Below are positions 34,967-43,580 of a stretch of 64,000 nt of DNA, piece by piece. Position numbers and translations under genes: made by a program. The stretch is taken from assembly GCA_003150315.1 (NCBI GenBank), contig QAML01000002.1:27374-91373 (forward strand). The letters are read 5' to 3'. The DNA is from Prevotellaceae bacterium. GTDB lineage: Bacteria; Bacteroidota; Bacteroidia; Bacteroidales; Bacteroidaceae. The stretch's first letter is position 1. Each line of letters starts with the position of its first letter. The notes under the pieces are model-generated. The model did no database searches and had not been told where the DNA came from. It saw only the letters and a list, made by a program, of their open reading frames with translations.

Positions 34967-35202
34967 TTTTTATGTTTGTCGATAGGCTTAGCCGCTTGCG
35001 CTAACGTATTTTCTTGCACATCCAAGAGCATGCCCTCCGAAACGTTTTTCTTGCAATAGGGCATAGTCCCTATATATCCGCCGCCGTCCGGGATTGTTGT
35101 CATCTCACTCGTACACGTGTTCCGAACGCCTGCCTTGCCTAAGCATTTAGCATACCGTTTTTAGCATCGTTTTCATGCCATTTTTCCCCCGTTAAAGTAT
35201 GC

Positions 35203-35332
35203 AGGAAAAAACACATGGCTTATCGTGAAAAATACAAGGCACTTATTTTAAAATAAGTGCCTTATATTTCAAAATATGTGCCTTATATTTTTCGCTTTTA
35301 TAAGTGTACGAAATACAATGACTTACAAAACG
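35203..35332 (+). repeat. Intergenic 21-bp-period palindromic element, copy 6
   Basis: This forward copy has a leading arm AACACATGGCTTATCG, units B and B' (35229-35270, near-perfect palindrome) and a hybrid unit TATGTGCCTTATA. A diverged end box (GTACGAAATACAATGACTTA) follows. It lies between convergent genes. Confidence 0.87.
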
Positions 35333-35365
35333 GAGAAAATAAGGTGTGGAACAGGGGTGTTGGGG

Positions 35366-35406
35366 CACAAAAATACGGCTGCCTCCGCATTGGGGAGCAG
35401 CCGTAT
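35366..35406 (-). terminator. Terminator of the sugar nucleotidyltransferase gene
   Basis: ATACGGCTGC (35373-35382) pairs with GCAGCCGTAT (35397-35406); the A run at 35369-35373 gives T residues on the minus strand. Confidence 0.75.
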
Positions 35407-35431
35407 GAAGTTTGCTTGTTCCTTATATGGA

Positions 35432-36343
35432 TTAGAACAGTTTCGATGGATATACGCCTTCGTCGATGAGCTTTTGGATTTTGTCCACAGTGCCCTGGCG
35501 ATCCTCGGGATAGGTTACGCCGAACCATTTGCTTGCTGTGTCGAGCACTTCAACGGTTGCGGTGTTTTCCTTGATGAGTTTGTCAACCATCAAAGGAATG
35601 AAGAATTCGCTCTTGAGGTTTGCCATGTTCTTGGGATCGGACAGGAACGACTTGAAATAGTCTTTGCTATATTCAAAGTAGTCGGGTGTGAATCCCCAGA
35701 AATTCATGCTTACCGGCGTTTTATCATCAATTGTTACCCATTTCTCGTTTTCGTCGAGATATTGTACGTCGCCGTTGTGGCGTTCTATCTTGGTGCGCTC
35801 CACAACATCGGTCAGAAGATTTTCGGAATTGGTTGCGCACACACCACGTGATACGGTGCCGCTCTCACTAAGGGTGTTGCCTACGCGGAAACCGACCATG
35901 GCATATTTGTTCTTGGAGCCTTCGGGAAGATTTGAGAGGAATTTGCCCATAACCTCGAACGAATCGCGACCGTAAAAGTCATCGCAGTTAACAATACCGA
36001 ACGGTTCGTTAATTACGCTCTCTCCCATCATCAAAGCGTGGTTCGTGCCCCAAGGTTTTGTTCTTCCTTCGGGAACGGTGAAGCCTTCGGGCAGTGCGTC
36101 GAGAGACTGGAACACCAGTTCGCAGGGAATATGACCTTCGTACTTTGAAATGATTTTCTTGCGGAAGTCTTCCTCGAAATCTTTACGTATTACGAATACC
36201 AGTTTGCCAAATCCGGCGTGAATGGCATCGTAGATGGAATAGTCCATGATGGTTTCGCCGTTAGGACCGAGCCCGTCAAGCTGTTTCAAACCACCATATC
36301 GGCTGCCCATTCCGGCAGCAAGCAGAAACAATGTAGGTTTCAT
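35432..36343 (-). CDS. Sugar-1-phosphate nucleotidyltransferase
   Basis: This is a 303-residue nucleotidyltransferase of the GlmU/UGPase-like type. The N-terminal nucleotide-binding loop is FLLAAGMGSRYGGLKQL. The metal-binding aspartates lie in GIVNCDDFYGRDSF, and GRTKPWGTNHALMM precedes them. The C-terminal part (WFGVTYPEDRQGTVDKIQKLI) is typical of Bacteroidota homologues often found near N-acetylhexosamine kinases. It should activate a sugar phosphate with UTP or another NTP. It is transcribed alone. The 270 bases upstream (36344-36613) show no clear promoter; the only notable item is a GCAAATTTGC palindrome at 36533-36542. Confidence 0.82.
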   Translation of the reverse strand: MKPTLFLLAAGMGSRYGGLKQLDGLGPNGETIMDYSIYDAIHAGFGKLVFVIRKDFEEDFRKKIISKYEGHIPCELVFQSLDALPEGFTVPEGRTKPWGTNHALMMGESVINEPFGIVNCDDFYGRDSFEVMGKFLSNLPEGSKNKYAMVGFRVGNTLSESGTVSRGVCATNSENLLTDVVERTKIERHNGDVQYLDENEKWVTIDDKTPVSMNFWGFTPDYFEYSKDYFKSFLSDPKNMANLKSEFFIPLMVDKLIKENTATVEVLDTASKWFGVTYPEDRQGTVDKIQKLIDEGVYPSKLF

Positions 36344-36613
36344 ATCTCTATTATTTATATTGTATATAAACTGTATGTGTTGTCTGTGTCGGAGTGCGGT
36401 GAAAACATCCGCATCTGTCTAACAAACTGTAAAATTACTCTTTTTTTCAGACCCGATAAAATTTTATGCTGTTTTTCTTGAAAGACGTGTTTCCTATTTT
36501 ACTTTATGATTTTGTCAGACCAATAAAAAATGGCAAATTTGCAAAATACGATAATTTGGGCAAGTTGCGGCATGGACGTTTGGCTTCGGCACTTGCCATG
36601 AAACAAAACGGAA

Positions 36614-38647
36614 ATGAAAAATCTGATAATGACAATGGTAATAACAACTGCCGCCCTTGCATCGGCGGCACAAAACAACGGCGGCTTCAAATATAGCGAC
36701 GAGAAGTTTGCCGACCTGCAAATGCTGCGCTATAAGGTGGAAGGTTTCGAAAATCTCTCGCTTAAGGAAAAAACGCTCGTGTATTATCTTCAACAGGCGG
36801 CTCTCTGCGGACGCGACATACTTTTTGATCAAAATTGTCGCTACAATTTGCGAATAAGAAAAATGCTCGAAACCGTATACACGGACTATAAGGGCGACCG
36901 CAAAACCAAGGATTTCCAAGCGTTGGAGGTTTACTTGAAAAGAGTGTGGTTCAGCAACGGAATACATCATCATTACGGCAGCGAGAAGTTTGTTCCGGGA
37001 TTCAGCGAAGCGTTTTTTGAGAAAGCACTGAGGAGTGTGGACAAGCGCAAACTGCCTTTGGAAAAGGGACAAACGCTCGACGATCTCATTAAAGAGGTAT
37101 TCCCTGTGATTTTCAATCCCGAAGTAATGCCCATGCGCGTTAATCAGACTGACGGACAGGACCTCGTGAAAACTTCAGCCTGCAACTATTACGGCAAGGA
37201 CGTAACTCAGGCGGATGCCGAGGAGTTTTACAATAAAATGAAGAAACCCGACGAGGCGGAACCGGTGATGTATGGTCTCAACAGCCGTTTGGTTAAGGAA
37301 AACGGAAAGGTTGTGGAAAAAGTTTGGCGTTCCGGCGGACTTTACGGCAAAGCCATTGACAAAATAATCTATTGGCTTGAGAAAGCCGAGCCTTATGCCG
37401 AAAATCCGCAGCAGGCGGAGGTTATAAAGAAACTCGTGGAGTTTTACAAAACCGGCGACTTGAAAACATTTGACGACTATTCCATTCTCTGGGTAAAGGA
37501 CACCGAAAGCCGTGTGGACTTTACAAACGGATTTACAGAGAGCTACGGCGACCCTCTGGGCATGAAAGCTTCGTGGGAATCCATAGTGAATTTCAAAGAC
37601 ATAGCAGCCACCGAACGTACAAAGAAACTTAGTGCAAACGCACAATGGTTTGAGGATAATTCTCCGGTGGATGGCAGGTTCAAGAAAGAAAAGGTGAAAG
37701 GAATATCGGCAAAAGTAATTACCGCAGCCATTCTTGGCGGAGACCTTTACCCTTCAACGGCGATAGGAATCAATCTTCCGAACTCCAACTGGGTGAGAAA
37801 GGAATACGGTTCCAAGAGTGTTACGATAGGAAACATAACGGATGCTTACAACAAGGCAGCGCACGGCAACGGTTTCTTGAATGAATATGTCATTGACAAA
37901 TCTACGCTCGACAATATAAATAAGTATGGCGACGCTTGCGATGAACTTCACACCGATTTGCACGAATGTCTCGGACACGGAAGCGGAAAACTTTTGCCGG
38001 GAGTGGACCCGGATTCATTGAAAGCCTACGGTTCCACAATTGAAGAGGCTCGCGCCGATTTGTTCGGTTTGTATTACGTGGCAGATCCTAAACTCGTGGA
38101 ATTAGGTCTCACTCCAAATCTCGAAGCATACAAGGCAGAGTATTACACATACATGATGAACGGTTTGATGACCCAACTTGTGCGAATACAACCGGGAAAC
38201 AATATTGAAGAAGCCCATATGCGCAACCGTTCTCTCATTGCTCATTGGGCTTATGAGCACGGCAAACAGGACAATGTGGTGGAATTTGTGAAACGCAACG
38301 GAAAAACTTACGTGAAAATCAACGATTATGCAAAACTTCGCGAACTTTTCGGGAAACTTCTCGCGGAAATACAGCGCGTGAAGAGTGAAGGCGATTTTGA
38401 AGGGGCACGCCGATTGGTGGAAGACTATGGCGTGAAAGTAAATCCCGAACTTCACAAGGAAATTCTCGCACGCTACGAAAAACTGAACATATCTCCTTAT
38501 AAAGGTTTCATAAATCCGGAATTCAAAGCGGTAACCGATAAGAAAGGCAATGTAACCGATGTGAAAGTTGTCTATGGCGAGAGCTACGAACACCAGATGC
38601 TCAGATACAGCAAGGATTATTCTTTCCTGCCTTTCGTAAACGAATAA
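36614..38647 (+). CDS. Dipeptidyl peptidase III (M49), exported
   Basis: This is a 677-residue zinc metallopeptidase that releases dipeptides from N termini. A signal peptide (TTAALASAAQ) places it in the periplasm. The M49 zinc site is HECLGH (His450, Glu451) with the third ligand in EEARAD. The Cys in place of the usual Leu of HELLGH is the variant known from Bacteroides thetaiotaomicron DPP III. The NGIHHHYG block is also present. The gene is followed after 5 bases by the alkylation-repair gene, then the Fur-like gene and purA, a gene order I associate with Bacteroidales. Confidence 0.95.
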   Translation: MKNLIMTMVITTAALASAAQNNGGFKYSDEKFADLQMLRYKVEGFENLSLKEKTLVYYLQQAALCGRDILFDQNCRYNLRIRKMLETVYTDYKGDRKTKDFQALEVYLKRVWFSNGIHHHYGSEKFVPGFSEAFFEKALRSVDKRKLPLEKGQTLDDLIKEVFPVIFNPEVMPMRVNQTDGQDLVKTSACNYYGKDVTQADAEEFYNKMKKPDEAEPVMYGLNSRLVKENGKVVEKVWRSGGLYGKAIDKIIYWLEKAEPYAENPQQAEVIKKLVEFYKTGDLKTFDDYSILWVKDTESRVDFTNGFTESYGDPLGMKASWESIVNFKDIAATERTKKLSANAQWFEDNSPVDGRFKKEKVKGISAKVITAAILGGDLYPSTAIGINLPNSNWVRKEYGSKSVTIGNITDAYNKAAHGNGFLNEYVIDKSTLDNINKYGDACDELHTDLHECLGHGSGKLLPGVDPDSLKAYGSTIEEARADLFGLYYVADPKLVELGLTPNLEAYKAEYYTYMMNGLMTQLVRIQPGNNIEEAHMRNRSLIAHWAYEHGKQDNVVEFVKRNGKTYVKINDYAKLRELFGKLLAEIQRVKSEGDFEGARRLVEDYGVKVNPELHKEILARYEKLNISPYKGFINPEFKAVTDKKGNVTDVKVVYGESYEHQMLRYSKDYSFLPFVNE

Positions 38648-38652
38648 AAAGA

Positions 38653-39276
38653 ATGACATCGCAAGAAGTTTCGGAAACCGTAGCACGTCTCAAAAGAGAA
38701 TTCCATTCCATGATGAATGGCGTTGCGAGCGGTTCAATGCGCGATAAAGGTTTGAACTACGGCGTTAATTTTGGCGTGGAAGGCGTTAGACTTGTGGAAA
38801 TGTCGCACACTTTGCCGCGCGAATCTGCTTTGGCTCGTGCTCTATGGCAGCAGAGAGTGAGAGAATGCAGACTGCTTGCGCCTATGATATATCCCGCAGA
38901 GGAATTTTCGCAAGACGTTTGTGATGCTTGGATAGACACGTTGCAAACTACTGAGGAAGTGCAATATCTTTCAATGTATCTTTTGCAACGTCTGCCCTAT
39001 GTGGGAGGAAAAGTATTGGAATGGATGGCTTCGGAAAATGATATGCGACAACTTTGCGGCTTTCTCGTAGCGGGAAGAATGCTTGGTAATGGCGTAAGGT
39101 TCTATGGGCGCGAGCGCAACGAGCTTCTCGACCAATGTGAAACGGCTTTGTATTGTAAGAATTCCAATGTGGCGCGTGCCGCATACAATGCCTTGCAGCG
39201 TTTCGCCTCACAAAATTATTATCAGGAAACGGAAGTTGAGAAAATTTTCTCTAAATTCGCGGAGCGAAACAAATAG
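38653..39276 (+). CDS. DNA alkylation repair (AlkD-like) protein
   Basis: This is a 207-residue, all-helical protein built of HEAT-like repeats. The blocks VSHTLPRESALARALWQQRVRE-type (residues about 50-75), MIYPAEEFSQDVCDAWID, VGGKVLEWMASENDMRQ and SNVARAAYNALQRFA fit the AlkC/AlkD-type alkylation repair families of Bacteroidota. It would excise alkylated bases without base flipping if it acts like AlkD. The catalytic residues cannot be assigned with confidence by eye. It lies 5 bases after DPP III and 1 base before the Fur-like gene, so the four genes 36614-41034 are one operon. Confidence 0.75.
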   Translation: MTSQEVSETVARLKREFHSMMNGVASGSMRDKGLNYGVNFGVEGVRLVEMSHTLPRESALARALWQQRVRECRLLAPMIYPAEEFSQDVCDAWIDTLQTTEEVQYLSMYLLQRLPYVGGKVLEWMASENDMRQLCGFLVAGRMLGNGVRFYGRERNELLDQCETALYCKNSNVARAAYNALQRFASQNYYQETEVEKIFSKFAERNK

Positions 39277-39277
39277 A

Positions 39278-39769
39278 ATGGAAATTGACGAGCGGAAAGA
39301 GGACGTTGTTGAGGTATTTACCGAATATTTGGTGAATAACGGGCTTAAAAAAAGTCAGGAACGTTATGTGGTTCTTGAGGCTGCGGGTAAAATGAATGGT
39401 CTTTTTACGGCGGCGGAACTCCATACGTATCTTGTAAACAATATGAATTTCCATTTAAGTCCCGCTACGGTTTATTCTTCCATAAAATTGCTACTGCAGT
39501 GCGGCATCTTGGTAGGACATTTCCTATCGTCAAAGTCCGTAATGTTCGAATACGCTTACGGCAAAACCTCTTTCAAATATGCCATTTGCTCAAAGTGCGG
39601 CAGGATAAGCCCTATTCACGACCGCACACTTGACCGCGCGGTTTCGGTGGTCAAGACTCCGCGTCTGCATTTCAATTTCTACAAGACATATATTTATGGT
39701 ATTTGTGCATCGTGTGCACGAAAGGAAAAATCCAAATTACGCAAAATACAAAACAAAAATAAAAAATGA
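39278..39769 (+). CDS. Fur-family regulator without the usual metal-sensing site
   Basis: This protein has 163 residues from the ATG at 39278; the frame extends upstream inside the alkylation-repair gene but that part is out of family. The winged-helix domain (GLKKSQERYVVLEAAGK … FHLSPATVYSSIKLLLQCGIL) is typical of Fur. Both structural CxxC pairs remain (CSKCG and CASC). The HHDH block before the first CxxC is replaced by KTSFKYAIC, and the His before the second pair is Tyr or Lys (FYKTYIYGICASC), so the regulatory metal site appears lost. Its stop overlaps the purA start (ATGA, 39766-39769). A role in sensing something other than iron is inferred. Confidence 0.85.
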   Translation: MEIDERKEDVVEVFTEYLVNNGLKKSQERYVVLEAAGKMNGLFTAAELHTYLVNNMNFHLSPATVYSSIKLLLQCGILVGHFLSSKSVMFEYAYGKTSFKYAICSKCGRISPIHDRTLDRAVSVVKTPRLHFNFYKTYIYGICASCARKEKSKLRKIQNKNKK

Positions 39770-41034
39770 AACAAGGCAAAGTAGATACCCTTTTAGGTAT
39801 AGTTTTCGGTGATGAAGGCAAAGGAAAAGTTGTTGACTTCTTCACTCCGCACTATGATGTCGTCGCTCGTTTTGCCGGAGGTCCCAATGCCGGGCACACA
39901 ATTATCTTTGACGGAAAGAAATTTGTGCTTCGCTCCATTCCTTCAGGCATTTTCTGTGAGGACAAAGTCAATATCATCGGCAATGGGTGCGTTATCGCTC
40001 CCGATCTTTTCATGGCTGAGGCAAAAGAACTCGAAGCTGCCGGATACGAACTTACAAATCGTCTTCACATAAGCAAACGTGCTCATCTCATTCTGCCTAC
40101 CCACAGAGTTCTCGACCGCGCTTACGAGGCAGCAAAAGGCAAGAACAAAGTAGGAACCACCGGAAAGGGAATCGGTCCTACGTATAGCGACAAAGCTTCA
40201 CGCATTGGCTTGCGCGTGGGAGACATACTTGATAATTTCGATGCCAAATATAATGCGCTCAAGACCTATCACGAGAATATTCTCCGCAATCTCAATTACG
40301 ACTATGACATAAAGGAAGACGAGGAGAAGTGGATGCGGGGAATAGAATATATGCGCAAGTTCCACCTCACAGACACAGAAGTGGAGCTGAACACCCTTCT
40401 CGACGAAGGCAAATCGGTTCTTGCCGAGGGCGCACAGGGCACAATGCTCGACATTGACCATGGCACATATCCCTTTGTAAGCAGTTCGTCCACCACATGC
40501 GGCGGCGTTTGCACGGGACTCGGTGTTGCTCCTTCGAGAATAGGAGAAGTTTTCGGCATATTCAAGGCTTATTCCACGAGAGTGGGTTCCGGACCGTTCC
40601 CTGTAGAGTTGTTTGATGAAACAGGCGATGAAATCCGCAAAATAGGTAACGAGTTCGGTGCGGTAACAGGCAGAAACCGTCGTTGTGGCTGGATAGATCT
40701 CGTGGCTCTCAAATATGCGGTGATGGTTAACGGTGTTACTCAGCTCGTAATGATGAAAAGCGACGTGCTTGACGGTTTCGATACTATTAAGGCTTGTACT
40801 GCTTATGAATTACCCAATGGCGAGAAGACCGAGACCATGCCTTTCGACACCGAGGGTTGCAAACCGATTTACACAGAAATAAAAGGTTGGAAATCGGATC
40901 TCACAAAAGTTAAGTCGGAAGCCGAATTCCCGCAGGCATTCAAGGACTACATCGCATTCCTCGAGCAACAGTTGCAACGTCCAATAAAGATTGTTTCCGT
41001 AGGACCCGACCGAGAGGCTACGATAATAAGATAA
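39766..41034 (+). CDS. purA: Adenylosuccinate synthetase
   Basis: This is a 422-residue enzyme of the AMP branch of purine synthesis: IMP + aspartate + GTP to adenylosuccinate. The catalytic Asp is in [12 protein letters not shown] (Phe where Trp is more usual) and the catalytic His in GGPNAGHT. Further signatures are [33 protein letters not shown]-like ([13 protein letters not shown]) and the aspartate loop [12 protein letters not shown]. It is translationally coupled to the Fur-like gene and ends before a terminator at 41055. Confidence 0.97.
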   Translation: [422 protein letters not shown]

Positions 41035-41054
41035 TTTTTTACGTTATAAGATAG

Positions 41055-41096
41055 TTGCAGTATGGCAGTGGGTTATTGTCATACTGCAATTGTTTT
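41055..41096 (+). terminator. Terminator of the DPP III-purA operon
   Basis: TTGCAGTATG (41055-41064) pairs with CATACTGCAA (41080-41089), then TTGTTTT. Confidence 0.75.
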
Positions 41097-41141
41097 GCGC
41101 CCCGCAGCATGGGATACACATATATACAATAAGGTCTTTTT

Positions 41142-42659
41142 ATGAACAAAACCGGATATATCCATTCAAGTTCACGCTCCGATGCGGTCTATCCCTATTT
41201 TCTTTTTCCAGCAAAGGATGTTCCCGTATATCCTTTCCGCCGCAGCGGCAGACAAGCCTCACCTGTTGTGGCGCGGTTAGCCGATTGTTTGAAGGCTGCC
41301 TTGTGCGGTTCGCCTTTCGAGGTAATTACCGACGGCTGTTTCAAGTTTGCCGACGGCGGATATACGTACTGCGCTTCTATTTTGATATTCGACAAAGCCG
41401 CAGTGGGCGTTGCCATGGATTTGGAGATTGACGAACCTTACACGCTGTCCGACTTCATTCCGCGCCATTACCTTGAGGACAGCAGTGATTCCCATCGCGA
41501 TTCCATTCTTACCGCCAACGGGTGGGCTGTGGTGCGCTTTGCAGAAAAGCAGGTTGCCGAGTCTTGCGAAGTTTGCAGGAACTATGTGTTGTCGTTACTG
41601 AACAGTTTGAAGGTCTTCCCCGAAATAGTTTACGACAAAAGCGTGCAGCAAAAGCCGGCTTCGGTTCGTAAATTTTCGCGCGTCAGCGCAGAGGTTGCGG
41701 CGCGTTCGTCTTTCCGCGAAAATTATCTGATGTCCGCCGATTATAACGGCTATGACTGCCAACCCTATGCCGATATCGAGCCTCTCACACTTGAAGAGCA
41801 GGCTTGTGTGTGCGCTACCGGAACTGATAACGTGCCGGATTGCGAAGCCGATAACGATTTATCTTATAACGCCGAGCATCATTTTGAGCGCGACAAGGAT
41901 ATTGTTTTTGTTCCCGAAACTCACACGTATCTTTACAAGGGCTGTGATGCCTTGAAATCGGTAACTACTGTGGTTTCGGAGCTTTTTGCGGCTTTCGATG
42001 CCTATGGCATGGCGGACAAGAAGGCGAGAGAGGAGCAATGTTCGCCCAATGTGTTTCTTGACAAATGGGCTTTCGCCTCGCGCGAAGCCGCCGAAACGGG
42101 TACGCACATGCACGCGCAGATTGAAAATTGGTTTCTCGGCAGAAAAACAAACAGTTCGTTCCGTCTGCGCTTTGATTCGCCAACGTTCAAATGCGATAAG
42201 TATGTGGATGTGGGCAGGGAATTTTCGTTTTTCCAAGACTTTATTTCGCGCGCAAACATAAAGCCTTATCGCACCGAGTGGGCTATTTATGATGCGGAGA
42301 CACGCATTGCGGGTTCTCCCGATTTGATTGCCGAAAAAGGTGGGAAACTGATGATGTTTGACTGGAAACGTTCCACCAAGGTGGTGGATGTGGGGGCAAG
42401 TCCGGGAATAAACGGCAAACCCAACATGAAATGTTGGAACCGTTACGGACGTGGCGCATATTCTGCCTTACCCGATTGCTCATTTGTGCATTATTCCTTG
42501 CAACAGGCTATGTATAAGCGCATTCTTGCCAAGAATTACGGGGTTAACCTCGCACGCACGTTTCTCGTGGTTCTTCATCCGCAGTACAATCATTTTTATA
42601 TTGTGGAAACAATGGATGTGGAGAAGTACGTGGACCGTATTTTCGAGACTTTGCACTGA
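41142..42659 (+). CDS. Protein with two nuclease-like domains (DUF559/Vsr-like and PD-(D/E)XK)
   Basis: This protein has 505 residues and no signal peptide. Residues about 40-155 resemble DUF559/very-short-patch-repair nucleases: AMDLEIDEPY (91-100), then DSSDSHRDSILTANGWAVVRF (113-133), with the EhD and the Rx(D/S)xxLxxxGWxVxRF pattern. Residues about 255-500 form a RecB/Cas4-like PD-(D/E)XK domain: GTHMHAQIENW (His324), then AGSPDLI (Asp394) and FDWKRS (Asp407, Lys409). A low-complexity linker (about 165-250) joins them. It stands alone between the purA terminator and a repeat element. Roles in DNA repair or defence are both possible; I do not know a described protein of this layout. Confidence 0.7.
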   Translation: MNKTGYIHSSSRSDAVYPYFLFPAKDVPVYPFRRSGRQASPVVARLADCLKAALCGSPFEVITDGCFKFADGGYTYCASILIFDKAAVGVAMDLEIDEPYTLSDFIPRHYLEDSSDSHRDSILTANGWAVVRFAEKQVAESCEVCRNYVLSLLNSLKVFPEIVYDKSVQQKPASVRKFSRVSAEVAARSSFRENYLMSADYNGYDCQPYADIEPLTLEEQACVCATGTDNVPDCEADNDLSYNAEHHFERDKDIVFVPETHTYLYKGCDALKSVTTVVSELFAAFDAYGMADKKAREEQCSPNVFLDKWAFASREAAETGTHMHAQIENWFLGRKTNSSFRLRFDSPTFKCDKYVDVGREFSFFQDFISRANIKPYRTEWAIYDAETRIAGSPDLIAEKGGKLMMFDWKRSTKVVDVGASPGINGKPNMKCWNRYGRGAYSALPDCSFVHYSLQQAMYKRILAKNYGVNLARTFLVVLHPQYNHFYIVETMDVEKYVDRIFETLH

Positions 42660-42690
42660 TTTTCCGGTATGTCGGAAGCTTCAAAAAAAC

Positions 42691-42819
42691 GCCTTTGTAA
42701 GTTATTGAAAATCAATGGTCATTTTTCGTAAAAAATACAAGCCATATATTTTAAAATACAAGGCACTTATTTTGAAATAAGTGCCTTGTATTTTTTACAA
42801 CATGCCTTATGTTTTTTCG
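42691..42819 (-). repeat. Intergenic 21-bp-period palindromic element, copy 7
   Basis: This reverse copy has the end box at 42696-42715 (TGTAAGTTATTGAAAATCA), units A, B and B' (B-B' at 42753-42794 with one central mismatch) and the leading arm ACAACATGCCTTATG. It lies between convergent genes and fills most of the 288-base gap. Confidence 0.9.
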
Positions 42820-42947
42820 TGCATGGGAAAACACTCCTTTTTCAACCCGTTTCTGAGGTATGAAAATTCACTTTTACGCGGCGAAAACCTTTCCGGTATT
42901 TTGCATCAGCCGGATTGCTGCGGGCAATAGGTGTTTGTGATGAAAAA

Positions 42948-43580
42948 TTAAGTGGTAACGCAGTTTTGCAAGGTGATGATTCCCTCGGGTCCCTCATTGA
43001 AAAGCAGATCCGCGATACTCAGGTTGGATTTGAATCCGTTTCGTTGTGCAAACACCTGATAATATTCTTTCGGAGTAAAGAACGGGTCGTCGGCGTGATG
43101 CTTGGGATTTATGGCATCGCGGTAGTCGTCTGCATCGAGAGCATCGGCGTTTGCATATTCTTTGGTGAGCACGGCATTGTAATCAATATCCAAAAGTTCG
43201 CAAACCTTGGCGGTAAGTTCCTGATTGAAATCAATGAGAAACTCATAACTCTTTTCGTAAAAAGGCAGCAAATCGTCGGCATAAAACTCGAAAAACGGAC
43301 TGTTTTCATACGCGCTGACCAAGGACAAACGGTGAAGATGACGCCAGTTTCCGTGCTCGCTGATTTTAACGTCCCGCATGGGGCATTTGTTGCCCGGCAA
43401 CGTAACGGGAATGGTGAGTGCCTGCACTCCCGCCTGCGTGGCTATGACGCAGCGGTTGCGGTAAGTTTGTTTAATGTAATGGTCGCATTGTTCCACAAAA
43501 ACATTTTCATAAACCATTAGCTTGGTGAACCACTGCACAGGCGGCAGATAGGCTGACGACAGAAGCACCGATTGTTTCAT
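42948..43580 (-). CDS. WbqC-family protein
   Basis: This is a 210-residue protein of the WbqC-like family. Residues 1-25 (MKQSVLLSSAYLPPVQWFTKL) and the blocks QTYRNRCVIATQAGVQALTIPV, HGNWRHLHRLSLVSAYENSPFFEFY and the C-terminal YYQVFAQRNGF match the family. I use the ATG at 43580, which overlaps the stop of the upstream signal-peptidase paralogue; the longer frame runs inside that gene. Members are often found in polysaccharide loci and may act on nucleotide-linked amino sugars, but no reaction is established for this operon type. Confidence 0.85.
   Translation of the reverse strand: MKQSVLLSSAYLPPVQWFTKLMVYENVFVEQCDHYIKQTYRNRCVIATQAGVQALTIPVTLPGNKCPMRDVKISEHGNWRHLHRLSLVSAYENSPFFEFYADDLLPFYEKSYEFLIDFNQELTAKVCELLDIDYNAVLTKEYANADALDADDYRDAINPKHHADDPFFTPKEYYQVFAQRNGFKSNLSIADLLFNEGPEGIITLQNCVTT

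Noticed and set aside
34980-35103. Minus-strand frame with a protein-like start (IPDGGGYIGTMPYCKKNV)
   Set aside because: Only 66 codons, it runs through the terminator at 34931-34966 and has no recognisable family or promoter. It could be a remnant, but I cannot support it.
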